DNA of 64,000 nucleotides from CBDDFS01 sp965227255 (GTDB taxonomy: Bacteria > Bacteroidota > Bacteroidia > Flavobacteriales_E > Vicingaceae), in assembly GCA_965227255.1 (NCBI GenBank), contig CBDDFS010000002.1, positions 992,001 to 1,056,000 on the forward strand. Direction: 5' to 3'. The position numbers and the translations under genes are program-made. Each line of letters begins with the position of its first letter. Positions within the stretch are counted from its first letter, which is position 1. The notes below the pieces were generated by a model, which did not search any database, was not told the origin of the DNA, and was given only the letters and a program-made list of their open reading frames with translations. Of this stretch, positions 9,369 through 17,912 are shown in pieces.

Positions 9369-10527
9369 CCATCAGGACATAGAAAAACTTTTCAGGGAAT
9401 CATTTGATTCCTTTGAAGCTGACGTTGATCCAAATGTCTGGTCAAATATTTCCAGTCAGATCGGAACACAGGCACCTGTCCAAGACCCGTCTTCAGCCGC
9501 TTCTTCATCTTCAGGTGGAGGCTCTGGCATTATGGGAATGGCAGGCGGAAAGATAGCTGCTGTTGTTGGTACTGCTTCCATTCTAACAGTCAGCGGATAT
9601 TTTATGTTCTCAGGTAGTGATTCAGAACCTGAAATTCCGGTAAAGGAGAAGATTGAAGTTGTTGATCTTGACAAAACTGAACCGAATATTGAGGATCAAA
9701 AAGATGTTCAGGATTTCACGGTAATCGAATCTGAAGAGCCAAATTCTGAAGTCATAAATGAAGAACCTGTACAAGAATCAATTCAGATAGAAACTGTCCA
9801 GGAAGACTCTGAAAATATTTCTCAGGAAGAAAACAAGTTGGTTGTTGTTGATCCGGTAGATGCCGGAGCGACGAAAGACCGTGTGGATGAGAAAAAAGTT
9901 GTCACACCGGTTGCATCAAATGATATAGCTGCAAACGAAGAGAGGGAATCCAATAAAGAGGATGAAGATTTGAGTCCGGAAGAAGAAATTGAATTGAAGG
10001 ACAATTTTGAAGCTTCGATTTATGCTTCTATAGTTTCTGGAAAACAACCATTGGAAGTACGATTTGAGAACAGAGGTAATTTCTCTACCAATGTAACTTG
10101 GGATTTCCGAGATGGATCAGGCTTGTCGCATGAGCCATATGAATATCACACTTTCGAAAAGAGTGGTGACTATTGGGTCATTTTGAAAATTGTATCAGAG
10201 GACGGAAGAGTTTCCAAAGATTCAACAAAAATTACCGTTGCAGGTAAAGCGTACGTGGAAGCACCAAATACCTTCTCTCCCAACGGTGATGGAACCAACG
10301 ATGCATTCAGAGTTGAAAGCGATTATATTTCTCACTTTAAGTGCACCATTTTTGATCGAAACCAACGTTTGATCTTTGCCTGGGAAGGTGAATACGGACA
10401 TTGGGATGGTAGGGACAACAATGGTGAGACCGTTCCTGAAGGAGTTTATTTCTATGTGATCGAAGCCACTGACATGGATGGTAATGAATTGCCACCAAAC
10501 CGAGGTGCGGTTACCCTCTTCAGATAA
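9358..10527 (+). CDS. Anti-sigma-like membrane protein with PKD and T9SS type B sorting domain
   Basis: The ATG at 9358 overlaps the sigma-factor stop, which I prefer to the out-of-context ATG at 9298. The 389-residue product has four parts. Residues 1-40 are a short acidic helix resembling cytoplasmic anti-sigma segments (IEKLFRESFDSFEADVD, VWSNI). Residues about 58-84 are one Gly/Ala-rich membrane segment after a Ser/Gly linker. Residues 90-220 are a Glu/Asp/Val-rich linker. Residues about 225-300 are a PKD domain (VTWDFRDGSG, YHTFEKSGDY). The last 85 residues are a gliding-motility-associated (CHU_C, type B) C-terminal domain: NTFSPNGDGTNDAF, GHWDGRDNNGE, PEGVYFYVIEA. Such domains normally route outer-surface proteins through the type IX system, yet this protein has no cleavable signal and an N-terminal cytosolic tail. 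A role as regulator of the neighbouring sigma factor is inference. Confidence 0.85.
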   Translation: MKDNHQDIEKLFRESFDSFEADVDPNVWSNISSQIGTQAPVQDPSSAASSSSGGGSGIMGMAGGKIAAVVGTASILTVSGYFMFSGSDSEPEIPVKEKIEVVDLDKTEPNIEDQKDVQDFTVIESEEPNSEVINEEPVQESIQIETVQEDSENISQEENKLVVVDPVDAGATKDRVDEKKVVTPVASNDIAANEERESNKEDEDLSPEEEIELKDNFEASIYASIVSGKQPLEVRFENRGNFSTNVTWDFRDGSGLSHEPYEYHTFEKSGDYWVILKIVSEDGRVSKDSTKITVAGKAYVEAPNTFSPNGDGTNDAFRVESDYISHFKCTIFDRNQRLIFAWEGEYGHWDGRDNNGETVPEGVYFYVIEATDMDGNELPPNRGAVTLFR

Positions 10528-10640
10528 TCTTAGTTTCCAATATCAACTTTCTTTTGTCAACATCCTGACATGGATGAAAGATAAGGCTGTGTATTTTCGG
10601 AGACAGCGAAATATTTATCTTTCCATAAATTTCACTCAGG

Positions 10641-11993
10641 ATGAACATAGCCATAATTGGAAATGGAGTCAGCGGAATTACAGCCGCCAGGACTTTAAGA
10701 AAGCTCAATGCTGAGTGCTCCATTACCGTAATTTCATCTGAAACAAAATATTTCTTTTCAAGAACGGCTCTCATGTATGTGTACATGGGACATATGAAGT
10801 TCGAACACACAAAACCCTACGAGGATAATTTTTGGAAAAAGAATCGAATTGAGCTGATTCAGGATCATGTTACAGATATTGATTTCGATCAGAATAAATT
10901 GAAATTGGAAAAAGGTGGTGACTTGAGTTATGATCATCTGATACTCGCCACAGGTTCAAAATCAAACAAACTGGAATGGCCCGGTATTGAACTCAAAGGA
11001 GTTCAGGGACTCTATTCCTATCAGGATCTTCAAATGCTGGAAGAAAATACGCATGCATACAACCTTTCACCAGAAAAACAGAGAGTCAATAAGGCCGTTA
11101 TTGTAGGAGGGGGTTTGATCGGAGTAGAGCTCGCTGAGATGCTTCAGACAAGGAATATTGAGGTCACATTTTTAGTGAGGGAAGACCGATTTTGGGGAAG
11201 TGTGCTTCCATTAGAAGAGGCGAGAATGATTGAAAATCATATGCTCGAACATGGTGTAAAGATTCTTCATAATACTGAGCTAAAAGAGATTCTCGGTGAT
11301 GAGCATAATCGCGTCAAGGCTGTTAGAACAAAGTCGGGAGAAGAAATCAATTGTGAATTTGTCGGTCTTACCATAGGTGTCAAACCCAACATTGAATTTC
11401 TTAAAGGAAGTAAACTGTCGATAGACAGAGGAGTACTGGTCGATACGTCATTACAAACCAATATCAGTAATGTATTTGCGGCTGGTGATTGTGTGCAGTT
11501 TCAGGTTGCTCCGGAAGGACGAAAGAATATTGAACAGGTATGGTATACCGGTCGAATGATGGGTGAGATCGCAGCCAGGAATGTTTTTGGAGAACAGGAA
11601 AAATACAATCCGGGACCGTGGTTCAATTCAGCCAAATTTTTTGATATCGAATATCAAACCTATGGACAAGTGGGCAGAGAACTTGGTGAAGGGGCGTCCA
11701 CTTTTTATTGGGAGAATGAAAGTAGAAATACATCATTCAGGATGGTCTTCGATAAAACCACAAATAGATTGCTTGGGGTGAATGTGTTTGGAATACGACT
11801 TCGTCATGAGGACCTCGATTCGATGTTAAGAAGCAGTGGAACGGCTGATAACTTGCTGGAAAATTGGAAGAATATCCTCTTTGATCCTGAATTCTATGTG
11901 GATTACGGCAGTGATATCATCGAAAAGTACAATGCCGAATTCAACAAAAAGATCAAATCAAAAAGTACATCATGGTTATCCAAAATTCTTTGA
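10641..11993 (+). CDS. NAD(P)/FAD-dependent pyridine nucleotide-disulfide-type oxidoreductase
   Basis: A 450-residue two-dinucleotide-domain flavoprotein. It has the FAD loop GNGVSG near the N-terminus, LILATGSKSN, the NAD(P)H-binding loop VGGGLIGVELAE in the middle, and the flavin motif VFAAGDC. No redox CxxC is visible at the position used by disulfide reductases, so it resembles rubredoxin/ferredoxin or nitrite-reductase-type NAD(P)H reductases rather than glutathione reductases. It probably passes electrons from NAD(P)H to an iron-sulfur partner. The nearest candidate is the polyferredoxin at 12832, two genes on. The stop lies 22 bases inside the next gene, and the six genes to 17862 overlap or abut, so it probably heads an operon. 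The 113 bases upstream hold a weak TAnnTTTG-like site. Confidence 0.87.
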   Translation: MNIAIIGNGVSGITAARTLRKLNAECSITVISSETKYFFSRTALMYVYMGHMKFEHTKPYEDNFWKKNRIELIQDHVTDIDFDQNKLKLEKGGDLSYDHLILATGSKSNKLEWPGIELKGVQGLYSYQDLQMLEENTHAYNLSPEKQRVNKAVIVGGGLIGVELAEMLQTRNIEVTFLVREDRFWGSVLPLEEARMIENHMLEHGVKILHNTELKEILGDEHNRVKAVRTKSGEEINCEFVGLTIGVKPNIEFLKGSKLSIDRGVLVDTSLQTNISNVFAAGDCVQFQVAPEGRKNIEQVWYTGRMMGEIAARNVFGEQEKYNPGPWFNSAKFFDIEYQTYGQVGRELGEGASTFYWENESRNTSFRMVFDKTTNRLLGVNVFGIRLRHEDLDSMLRSSGTADNLLENWKNILFDPEFYVDYGSDIIEKYNAEFNKKIKSKSTSWLSKIL

Positions 11994-12835
11994 AAGCAAT
12001 TAGCATTGCCTTGATTTTCCTGACGTCGATAGGAATAAAGGCTCAACCCGCCGTAGACGGTTACCTCAAAGGCAAAGGAAATCTGGACCTGGTTCCGGGA
12101 ATCAGTTATGAAAGCTTTGGCAACTACTATGGAAGATTAAATGAAACTACACCTATAAACAGAAGCTCTACGGCTTTCAGTATTTTTTCTGCATACGGGA
12201 TTACAAAGTTCATGGACGTACAGGTCAATATTCCCTATATCTACGTTACCAGTGAATTCAGCGGTTTGCAGGATATCGCGGCCTACCTAAAGATTGCCTT
12301 ATTGGATAAGTATTATTCCAATGGAGGTGGTTTAAGGTTGATGCTATCTGGTGGATACAGTACTCCCATGACAGATTATGAAACGGAAAATGTATTTGCC
12401 ATCGGACAACAGGCCACTGCTTACGATGCCCGTTTCATTTTTCAGGTTAGTCGGCCAAGCGGTTTCTTTTTTATGGGTCAGGGTGGATACACACACAGAC
12501 TGGATCCAACCCCCTCAAGTTACCCAACAGCCATAAAAGTTGGTTGGGCGAAATCAGAATATTATCTCGATGTATGGTATGATCAGCAAATTGCCATTGG
12601 AGGAAATGATTATTTAGATTATCGTGATGAGATCAGGGAAACAGGAAGTACTGACATTACCTTTAGAACATTGGGAGTTTCCTATGGTAAACTCGGTCTG
12701 ACTTATTATCGTCCATTCTGGAAGAGTTCCGGTATGGCCTTTGGTGGAAGTTATGTGTTATGGGGTCGAAATGTAGGTCAGGCATTTATGGTTTCCGCTG
12801 CATTTGTTAAACGTTTTTCATTTTCCAAGGAATGA
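11972..12835 (+). CDS. Predicted outer-membrane beta-barrel protein
   Basis: The 287-residue product has a signal peptide (about residues 1-25, ending GIKAQ) and then alternating beta strands rich in Gly, Tyr and Ser: GNLDLVPGISYESFGNYYG, YGITKFMDVQVNIPYIYVT, GGLRLMLSGGYSTPM, GFFFMGQGGYTHRL, and it ends in RFSFSKE. This is the pattern of an outer-membrane barrel of about 12 strands. I cannot assign a specific family. The MetA-type catalytic or ligand residues one would use for a function are not visible. It overlaps the flavoprotein gene by 22 bases and the polyferredoxin gene by 4 (ATGA), so it belongs to the redox/glycosyltransferase operon and may transport or sense its product (inference). 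Confidence 0.75.
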   Translation: MVIQNSLKAISIALIFLTSIGIKAQPAVDGYLKGKGNLDLVPGISYESFGNYYGRLNETTPINRSSTAFSIFSAYGITKFMDVQVNIPYIYVTSEFSGLQDIAAYLKIALLDKYYSNGGGLRLMLSGGYSTPMTDYETENVFAIGQQATAYDARFIFQVSRPSGFFFMGQGGYTHRLDPTPSSYPTAIKVGWAKSEYYLDVWYDQQIAIGGNDYLDYRDEIRETGSTDITFRTLGVSYGKLGLTYYRPFWKSSGMAFGGSYVLWGRNVGQAFMVSAAFVKRFSFSKE

Positions 12836-14382
12836 AGTTGATTCAAAAAATAGGCCTTATCGTTTTTCTTTCAGGACTGTTCTTTTTCATATACAGTCTC
12901 AGTATCAACACTTACGTTTTGACGGATGAAGCCTTCAGAAAGGCCATTCCGAATGAAAGACACCGCGAAGTTCTTGAGCCCATTTGTATGCAAATGATGG
13001 ACAAGCCCTATAATTCAAAGATTGAGTTTATTGCCGACTTCAATCACATGTTTGAGGACATCAATGAGGAATTCAGAAAGAAAATGGAATGGGAGAATAT
13101 TATCTATGATAATTACACATTCTCTGTGGTTAAGAATTCGAGTGTGGGCAGTTTAGTGGACAATGCGAATTTTTATTTCTGGATCTGTTTTGTGATGACT
13201 ACCCTGGCAGGATTGATATTTATTCTTCCTGAGAAATATTTATCTAAACCGGGAATAAAGAACAATTATGTTTTTTTCAATCCTGTCATGAATCGAGGTC
13301 TGCCGGGAATTTTCCTCGGAGTGGCCTTGATCGTCTTTTACATATTCCTCTATAAGTTTCCCGAATACATTACAAATTGGGTTATAATGCTCGACCCACT
13401 GAGCTATGCTATGAATGGAGGTCCGGCGGATCAGTGGTTTCTGTATGGCTTCATGTACAGTCTTGCTATGCTGGTAATGGGCATAAGAATGTGGATCAAG
13501 TATCGAAATAATAATTACCAAAAGCTCCGAACCATATCTGTTGTTTTCTTTCAATTGTGTTTTGCGTTCACTCTGCCACAGATATTGAAGTTTCTGAATC
13601 AGCCTTCCTATGATTTAAAAAGTGCTTGGCCTCTGGAGTATACATTCTTTTTTAATTATCGTATCGACGAACATCTGGCAGCCGGGACCTTTGGTATGTG
13701 GATGTTTGTTTGGGGAATAATACTCTTTGCAATTGGAGTGCCTGTGCTCACTTATTTCTATGGGAAAAGATGGTATTGCTCATGGGTTTGTGGATGTGGT
13801 GGATTGGCCGAGACACTTGGAGATCCTTTCAGGCAGATGTCAGATAAATCAGTTAAAGCCTGGAAAATTGAACGGATCCTGGTGCATTCGGTTCTTGTTT
13901 ATGCTGTATTCATGACATTGGCTGTTGTTTATTCCTACATCTCTTCCAACGATCAGGTATTGGGAATGAGTCAGTATACAATTCGGGATCAGTATGGCTT
14001 CATGATCGGTTTTGTTTTTGCCGGAGTGGTTGGAACAGGTTTTTATCCTTTGATGGGTAACAGGGTATGGTGCAGATTCGGATGTCCGCTGGCCGCTTAT
14101 CTGGGCCTGGTTCAAAGATTCAAATCCAGGTTCAGGATAACGACCAATGGTGGTCAGTGCATTTCTTGCGGAAATTGTTCAACTTATTGTGAAATGGGTA
14201 TAGATGTGAGATGGTATGCCCAAAGAGGTCAGAACATTGTAAGGTCTTCCTGTGTTGGTTGCGGTGTATGTTCGGCGGTTTGTCCAAGAGGAGTTTTGAA
14301 ACTTGAAAACAAAGATGAAGAAGGAAGGGTCAATGCTGATCCTATTCTGATAGGAAATAACTCAGCAAAATTGAATGTCTGA
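12832..14382 (+). CDS. Membrane polyferredoxin, NosR/NapH/CcoG-like, two 4Fe-4S clusters
   Basis: The 516-residue protein has an N-terminal membrane anchor, an extracytoplasmic loop of about 90 residues, and about seven to eight further membrane segments. Two short Cys motifs near membrane ends, WYCSWVCGCGG (about residue 315) and WCRFGCP (about residue 420), are those of NapH/NosR/CcoG proteins. The C-terminus holds two ferredoxin-type motifs: CISCGNCSTYCEMGID, whose last Cys lacks the usual Pro, and CVGCGVCSAVCPRG. Such proteins move electrons across or along the inner membrane, usually to a periplasmic reductase. No nitrate, nitrite or nitrous-oxide reductase is nearby. The flavoprotein two genes upstream could be the electron donor and the glycosyltransferases downstream hint at a lipid or glycan substrate (inference). 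Overlaps of 4 and 8 bases tie it to both neighbours. Confidence 0.88.
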   Translation: MKLIQKIGLIVFLSGLFFFIYSLSINTYVLTDEAFRKAIPNERHREVLEPICMQMMDKPYNSKIEFIADFNHMFEDINEEFRKKMEWENIIYDNYTFSVVKNSSVGSLVDNANFYFWICFVMTTLAGLIFILPEKYLSKPGIKNNYVFFNPVMNRGLPGIFLGVALIVFYIFLYKFPEYITNWVIMLDPLSYAMNGGPADQWFLYGFMYSLAMLVMGIRMWIKYRNNNYQKLRTISVVFFQLCFAFTLPQILKFLNQPSYDLKSAWPLEYTFFFNYRIDEHLAAGTFGMWMFVWGIILFAIGVPVLTYFYGKRWYCSWVCGCGGLAETLGDPFRQMSDKSVKAWKIERILVHSVLVYAVFMTLAVVYSYISSNDQVLGMSQYTIRDQYGFMIGFVFAGVVGTGFYPLMGNRVWCRFGCPLAAYLGLVQRFKSRFRITTNGGQCISCGNCSTYCEMGIDVRWYAQRGQNIVRSSCVGCGVCSAVCPRGVLKLENKDEEGRVNADPILIGNNSAKLNV

Positions 14383-15070
14383 AAATCCTAAGATCTATGT
14401 CATCATTCCGGCATACAATGAAGAGAATTCTGTTGCAAAAGTAATCGGGGATCTGCCAGGAGAATTGCTTGAGGAAGTGATAGTAGTAAACAACAATAGC
14501 AGCGATCAAACGGTCAAAATGGCTGGCCAAGCCGGTGCATGCGTTATTGATGAACCTACACCGGGATATGGAAGAGCATGCCTTAAAGGCATTTCTTATC
14601 TGCAAAACAAGGCAGACTCAAATGATGTTGTTGTATTTCTCGATGCCGATTATTCAGATCATCCGGAGCAACTTCCTTTATTAACGGATAAAGTGATTAA
14701 AGAAAATTATGACCTGGTGATTGGTTCAAGGGAACTCGGTAAGAGAGAAAATGGAAGTATGACTTTTCCTCAGATTTTTGGTAATAAATTTGCAACACTG
14801 TTGATCCGTGTCATATTTGGAAAAAAAATGACGGATCTGGGACCCTTTAGAGCCATCCGCTATGGAAAACTGATGGAACTTGAAATGACGGATAAAACTT
14901 ACGGTTGGACGGTAGAGATGCAGGTTAAGGCCATTAAACAAGGTTTCAGTTATGTGGAAGTACCTGTTGACTATCGTCGGCGAATCGGTTTTTCAAAGAT
15001 CTCGGGAACGGTGAAAGGAACCATATTGGCGGGTTATAAAATATTGACGACCATTGTAAAATATGCTTAA
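14375..15070 (+). CDS. Family 2 glycosyltransferase, dolichol-phosphate-mannose-synthase-like
   Basis: The 231-residue protein is a soluble GT-A fold of GT2: IYVIIPAYNEENSVAKVI at the N-terminus, VVNNNSSDQT, the metal-binding VVFLDADYSDHPEQ (DxD-like), and GWTVEMQVKAIKQGF with VPVDYRRRIGFSKISGT. The last motif is typical of polyprenol-phosphate sugar transferases (DPM1/GtrB-like). These load a sugar from a nucleotide donor onto a polyprenyl phosphate. No C-terminal membrane anchor is seen, so it would need a membrane partner, and the two downstream transferases are membrane proteins. It overlaps the polyferredoxin stop by 8 bases and the next gene by 8. Confidence 0.9.
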   Translation: MSENPKIYVIIPAYNEENSVAKVIGDLPGELLEEVIVVNNNSSDQTVKMAGQAGACVIDEPTPGYGRACLKGISYLQNKADSNDVVVFLDADYSDHPEQLPLLTDKVIKENYDLVIGSRELGKRENGSMTFPQIFGNKFATLLIRVIFGKKMTDLGPFRAIRYGKLMELEMTDKTYGWTVEMQVKAIKQGFSYVEVPVDYRRRIGFSKISGTVKGTILAGYKILTTIVKYA

Positions 15071-16538
15071 CATGGGTTGGGAACTGGTAATACTTGTAAT
15101 TTATGGATTGGCCTTGCTATTCATATTCCTGTATAGCCTAATTCAGCTACAACTCGTTTTTAATTACCTGAGAAGGAGAAAAAGAGACAATGGTCAATAC
15201 CAAGAAGATTTTTTCCCTGAAGTAAGTGTCCAGCTTCCCGTATTCAATGAAAAATATGTCGTTGAAAGACTGATTAAAAGTGTTGCAAACTTTGATTACC
15301 CAAAGGACAAATTCGAAATACAGATTCTCGACGACAGTATTGATGAAACAACTGAAATCATTCAGGACTTAATTCCTTCTATCCGGGAAAAAGGAATTCG
15401 GATTCATCATGTTCGAAGAGAAGGCAGAAAAGGTTTTAAGGCCGGTGCGTTGGCGGAAGGAATGAAAAAGGCAAAAGGAGAATTCATTGCCATTTTCGAT
15501 GCCGACTTCATTCCAAAAACTGATTTTCTCAAACGAACTTTGCCACATTTTACCGATCAAAAAATTGGCATGGTGCAAACTCGTTGGGAACATGTGAACG
15601 AGAACTATTCATGGCTCACGCGTCTGCAAGCCTTTGGATTAGATGCCCATTTTACCGTTGAGCAGGCAGGTCGTAATGTAGGGGGTCATTTTATCAATTT
15701 TAACGGCACTGCGGGTATTTGGCGAAAGACTTGTATAGAGGAAGCCGGAGGTTGGCAGTCGGATACACTTACCGAAGATCTTGATCTCAGTTACAGGGCT
15801 CAGTTGAAGGGCTGGAAATTTGAATATTTAGAAGACTGTGGTGCACCTGCTGAATTACCTGCTGAAATGAATGCGCTGAAAACGCAACAATATCGATGGA
15901 CAAAAGGTGCTGCGGAATGTACCATAAAGAACCTGCCTAAACTTCTTAAGTCTTCAGACTTTAAGATGTCTACTAAATTGAATGGTATTTTCCATTTATT
16001 GAATTCCTCTCTTTTCATAAGCATTGTAATTGTGTCCATACTTAGCATTCCGGTGCTTTTTATCAAACATGAATTCTATCAATACAGACCTCTCTATCAA
16101 TTTGCCGGAATCTTTATGCTTGCCGTACTTTTTCTTTTTGTTTTCTATTTTACATCCTACAGAGTAAAAGAAAAAAACTTCGTTGTGGCTCTGGCCAAGT
16201 TCGCGATCCGCTTTCCTTTCTTTCTTTCTGTATCCATGGGTCTTGCAATGCATAATGGAATAGCTGCATTTGAAGGATTGATTGGGAAGAAAAGTGCTTT
16301 TATAAGGACGCCCAAGTTCAATATTATTGAGAGAAAAGGTCATTGGAAACGAAACAAGTACGCTGCTCGCAAGATCGGCAAGATCACCTATCTGGAAATC
16401 CTGATGGCTTTTTACTTTGCCGCTGGTTTATACCTGTCGGTTAAATTTCAGGATTTTGGTTTATTCCCATTCCTGTTGATGCTCTTCGTGGGTTATTCCT
16501 TTGTTTCTATTCTTTCCATTAAACATGTAAAGTCCTGA
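15063..16538 (+). CDS. Processive-type family 2 glycosyltransferase (cellulose-synthase-like)
   Basis: The 491-residue protein has an N-terminal membrane helix (residues about 5-32), a cytosolic GT2 domain and about four C-terminal membrane segments. Catalytic residues are visible: LDDS near 88, FDADF, the TEDLD acceptor-base motif at about 237-241, and QQYRW at about 275-279. These D, DxD, TED, QxxRW motifs are shared by cellulose synthase, hyaluronan synthase and glucosylceramide-type synthases (GT2). The size (below 500 aa, no PilZ) fits a ceramide/diacylglycerol glycosyltransferase or short processive synthase. It lies between a polyprenol-phosphate transferase and a GT-C transferase, in a shared operon. 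The start at 15063 overlaps the preceding gene. A second ATG 3 codons on is also possible. Confidence 0.9.
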   Translation: MLNMGWELVILVIYGLALLFIFLYSLIQLQLVFNYLRRRKRDNGQYQEDFFPEVSVQLPVFNEKYVVERLIKSVANFDYPKDKFEIQILDDSIDETTEIIQDLIPSIREKGIRIHHVRREGRKGFKAGALAEGMKKAKGEFIAIFDADFIPKTDFLKRTLPHFTDQKIGMVQTRWEHVNENYSWLTRLQAFGLDAHFTVEQAGRNVGGHFINFNGTAGIWRKTCIEEAGGWQSDTLTEDLDLSYRAQLKGWKFEYLEDCGAPAELPAEMNALKTQQYRWTKGAAECTIKNLPKLLKSSDFKMSTKLNGIFHLLNSSLFISIVIVSILSIPVLFIKHEFYQYRPLYQFAGIFMLAVLFLFVFYFTSYRVKEKNFVVALAKFAIRFPFFLSVSMGLAMHNGIAAFEGLIGKKSAFIRTPKFNIIERKGHWKRNKYAARKIGKITYLEILMAFYFAAGLYLSVKFQDFGLFPFLLMLFVGYSFVSILSIKHVKS

Positions 16539-16539
16539 G

Positions 16540-17862
16540 ATGAATGCTGCTTTAAAGTGGCTCTTTCCCATTTTGTCGGCAGTTCTATATTTCAATCTGT
16601 CGTATTATACGGATCGATCGAATTTTAATATTCTAATATCCCAGGTATCAATTCTTTACATTCTCTTTATTCTGATCTACTGGAAGTTGATGAAGGAAGC
16701 AGATTTCCTGACTTTGTCACAGATTCAGGGTTGGTCAGTTGGCTTACGACTCATTCTTCTATTCAGCATTCCCAATCTCTCCGATGATTATTTTCGATTC
16801 TTGTGGGATGGATTGATCTCGTTGAGTGGTGAAAATCCGTATGCCTATGTGCCGTCGGATTATGAGTCTACAATTTTAATTGCGCCTTTTCATTCGCTTT
16901 ACGAAGGCATGAATTCCCAAAATTATTATTCTGTCTATCCGCCAATAAATCAATTCATTTTTGAGCTCACGGCCTCGATGTTTCCGGGTAGCATTTTGAA
17001 ACAGGTAATATACATGAAATCCATGCTCTTTCTTGGAGAGCTTTATGTCATTTTCGCCTTACCTAGACTTTTACTGAAACTGAATGTTCCAGTATATTTT
17101 TCATTGTTCTACTTGCTCAACCCTTTGGTCATTTTAGAGATTTCCGGCAATTTGCATTTTGAAGGATTGACAATTACATTCCTGGTAGCTTTTTTGAGCT
17201 TTCTTCTGGCACAAAGGACAATGCTTTCTTCAGTCTTTTTTGGATTGGCCATTGGTATTAAAATGATTCCTCTGATCTTTCTGCCGGCATTGGCAAGATA
17301 TTTTGAATTAAAGGATTCCTTGAAATTTGTTCTTATTTCAGCTCTTGTATTCACTCTTCCTTTTGTGCTCTTTTTTGATGCTCAGATGATCTCACATATC
17401 TGGCAAAGCATTGACTTATACTTCCAGACATTTGAATTCAATGCCTCTGTTTATTACATCATACGATATATAGGTTTCAAGACGGTAGGATACAATATTA
17501 TTCAGAGTGCCGGTATTGTTCTTTCCGTTATAGTTGTAATTCTGACTTTGATTTTTGCTTTCAAGATTCGCACAAGAGACATACAGTCATTACTTCATTT
17601 CTCCTTTTACACTTTACTTGTATACTACTTACTTTCTACTACTATTCATCCCTGGTACCTCATGAATCTGCTCTTCTTTTCACTTTTCACCATTCATTAT
17701 CGCTCTGTATTCTTATGGACATTCCTATCATTTTTGAGTTATAGTGCTTATTCCAATCCGGACTATCATGAAAATCTATGGTTGGTCTCAATTGAATACA
17801 TACTTTTTCTTTCCATGTTTGTTTATGAGTTGATGGAATCAAGGAAGTCGAAACATGCATAA
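16540..17862 (+). CDS. Multi-spanning GT-C-type glycosyltransferase (GT87-like)
   Basis: The 440-residue protein is almost entirely membrane-embedded, with about ten segments. A first luminal loop contains SDDYFRFLWDGLISLSGENPYAY, the aspartate-rich signature of GT87-like (mannosyl/arabinofuranosyl) transferases that use polyprenyl-phosphate sugars. Other GT-C features are the YPPINQFIFEL and SLFYLLNPLVILEISGNLHFEGL segments. It would use the lipid-linked sugar made by the GT2 upstream to glycosylate an acceptor on the outer leaflet (inference from family). It starts one base after the preceding stop and ends the operon, about 50 bases before accC. Conserved acidic residues in the first loop (DD, WDG) support activity. 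Confidence 0.85.
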   Translation: MNAALKWLFPILSAVLYFNLSYYTDRSNFNILISQVSILYILFILIYWKLMKEADFLTLSQIQGWSVGLRLILLFSIPNLSDDYFRFLWDGLISLSGENPYAYVPSDYESTILIAPFHSLYEGMNSQNYYSVYPPINQFIFELTASMFPGSILKQVIYMKSMLFLGELYVIFALPRLLLKLNVPVYFSLFYLLNPLVILEISGNLHFEGLTITFLVAFLSFLLAQRTMLSSVFFGLAIGIKMIPLIFLPALARYFELKDSLKFVLISALVFTLPFVLFFDAQMISHIWQSIDLYFQTFEFNASVYYIIRYIGFKTVGYNIIQSAGIVLSVIVVILTLIFAFKIRTRDIQSLLHFSFYTLLVYYLLSTTIHPWYLMNLLFFSLFTIHYRSVFLWTFLSFLSYSAYSNPDYHENLWLVSIEYILFLSMFVYELMESRKSKHA

Positions 17863-17912
17863 TCTTTGTTCCTAAGTGAACAAGTATTAGTTTTACCGAC
17901 CCAATAAGAGAT

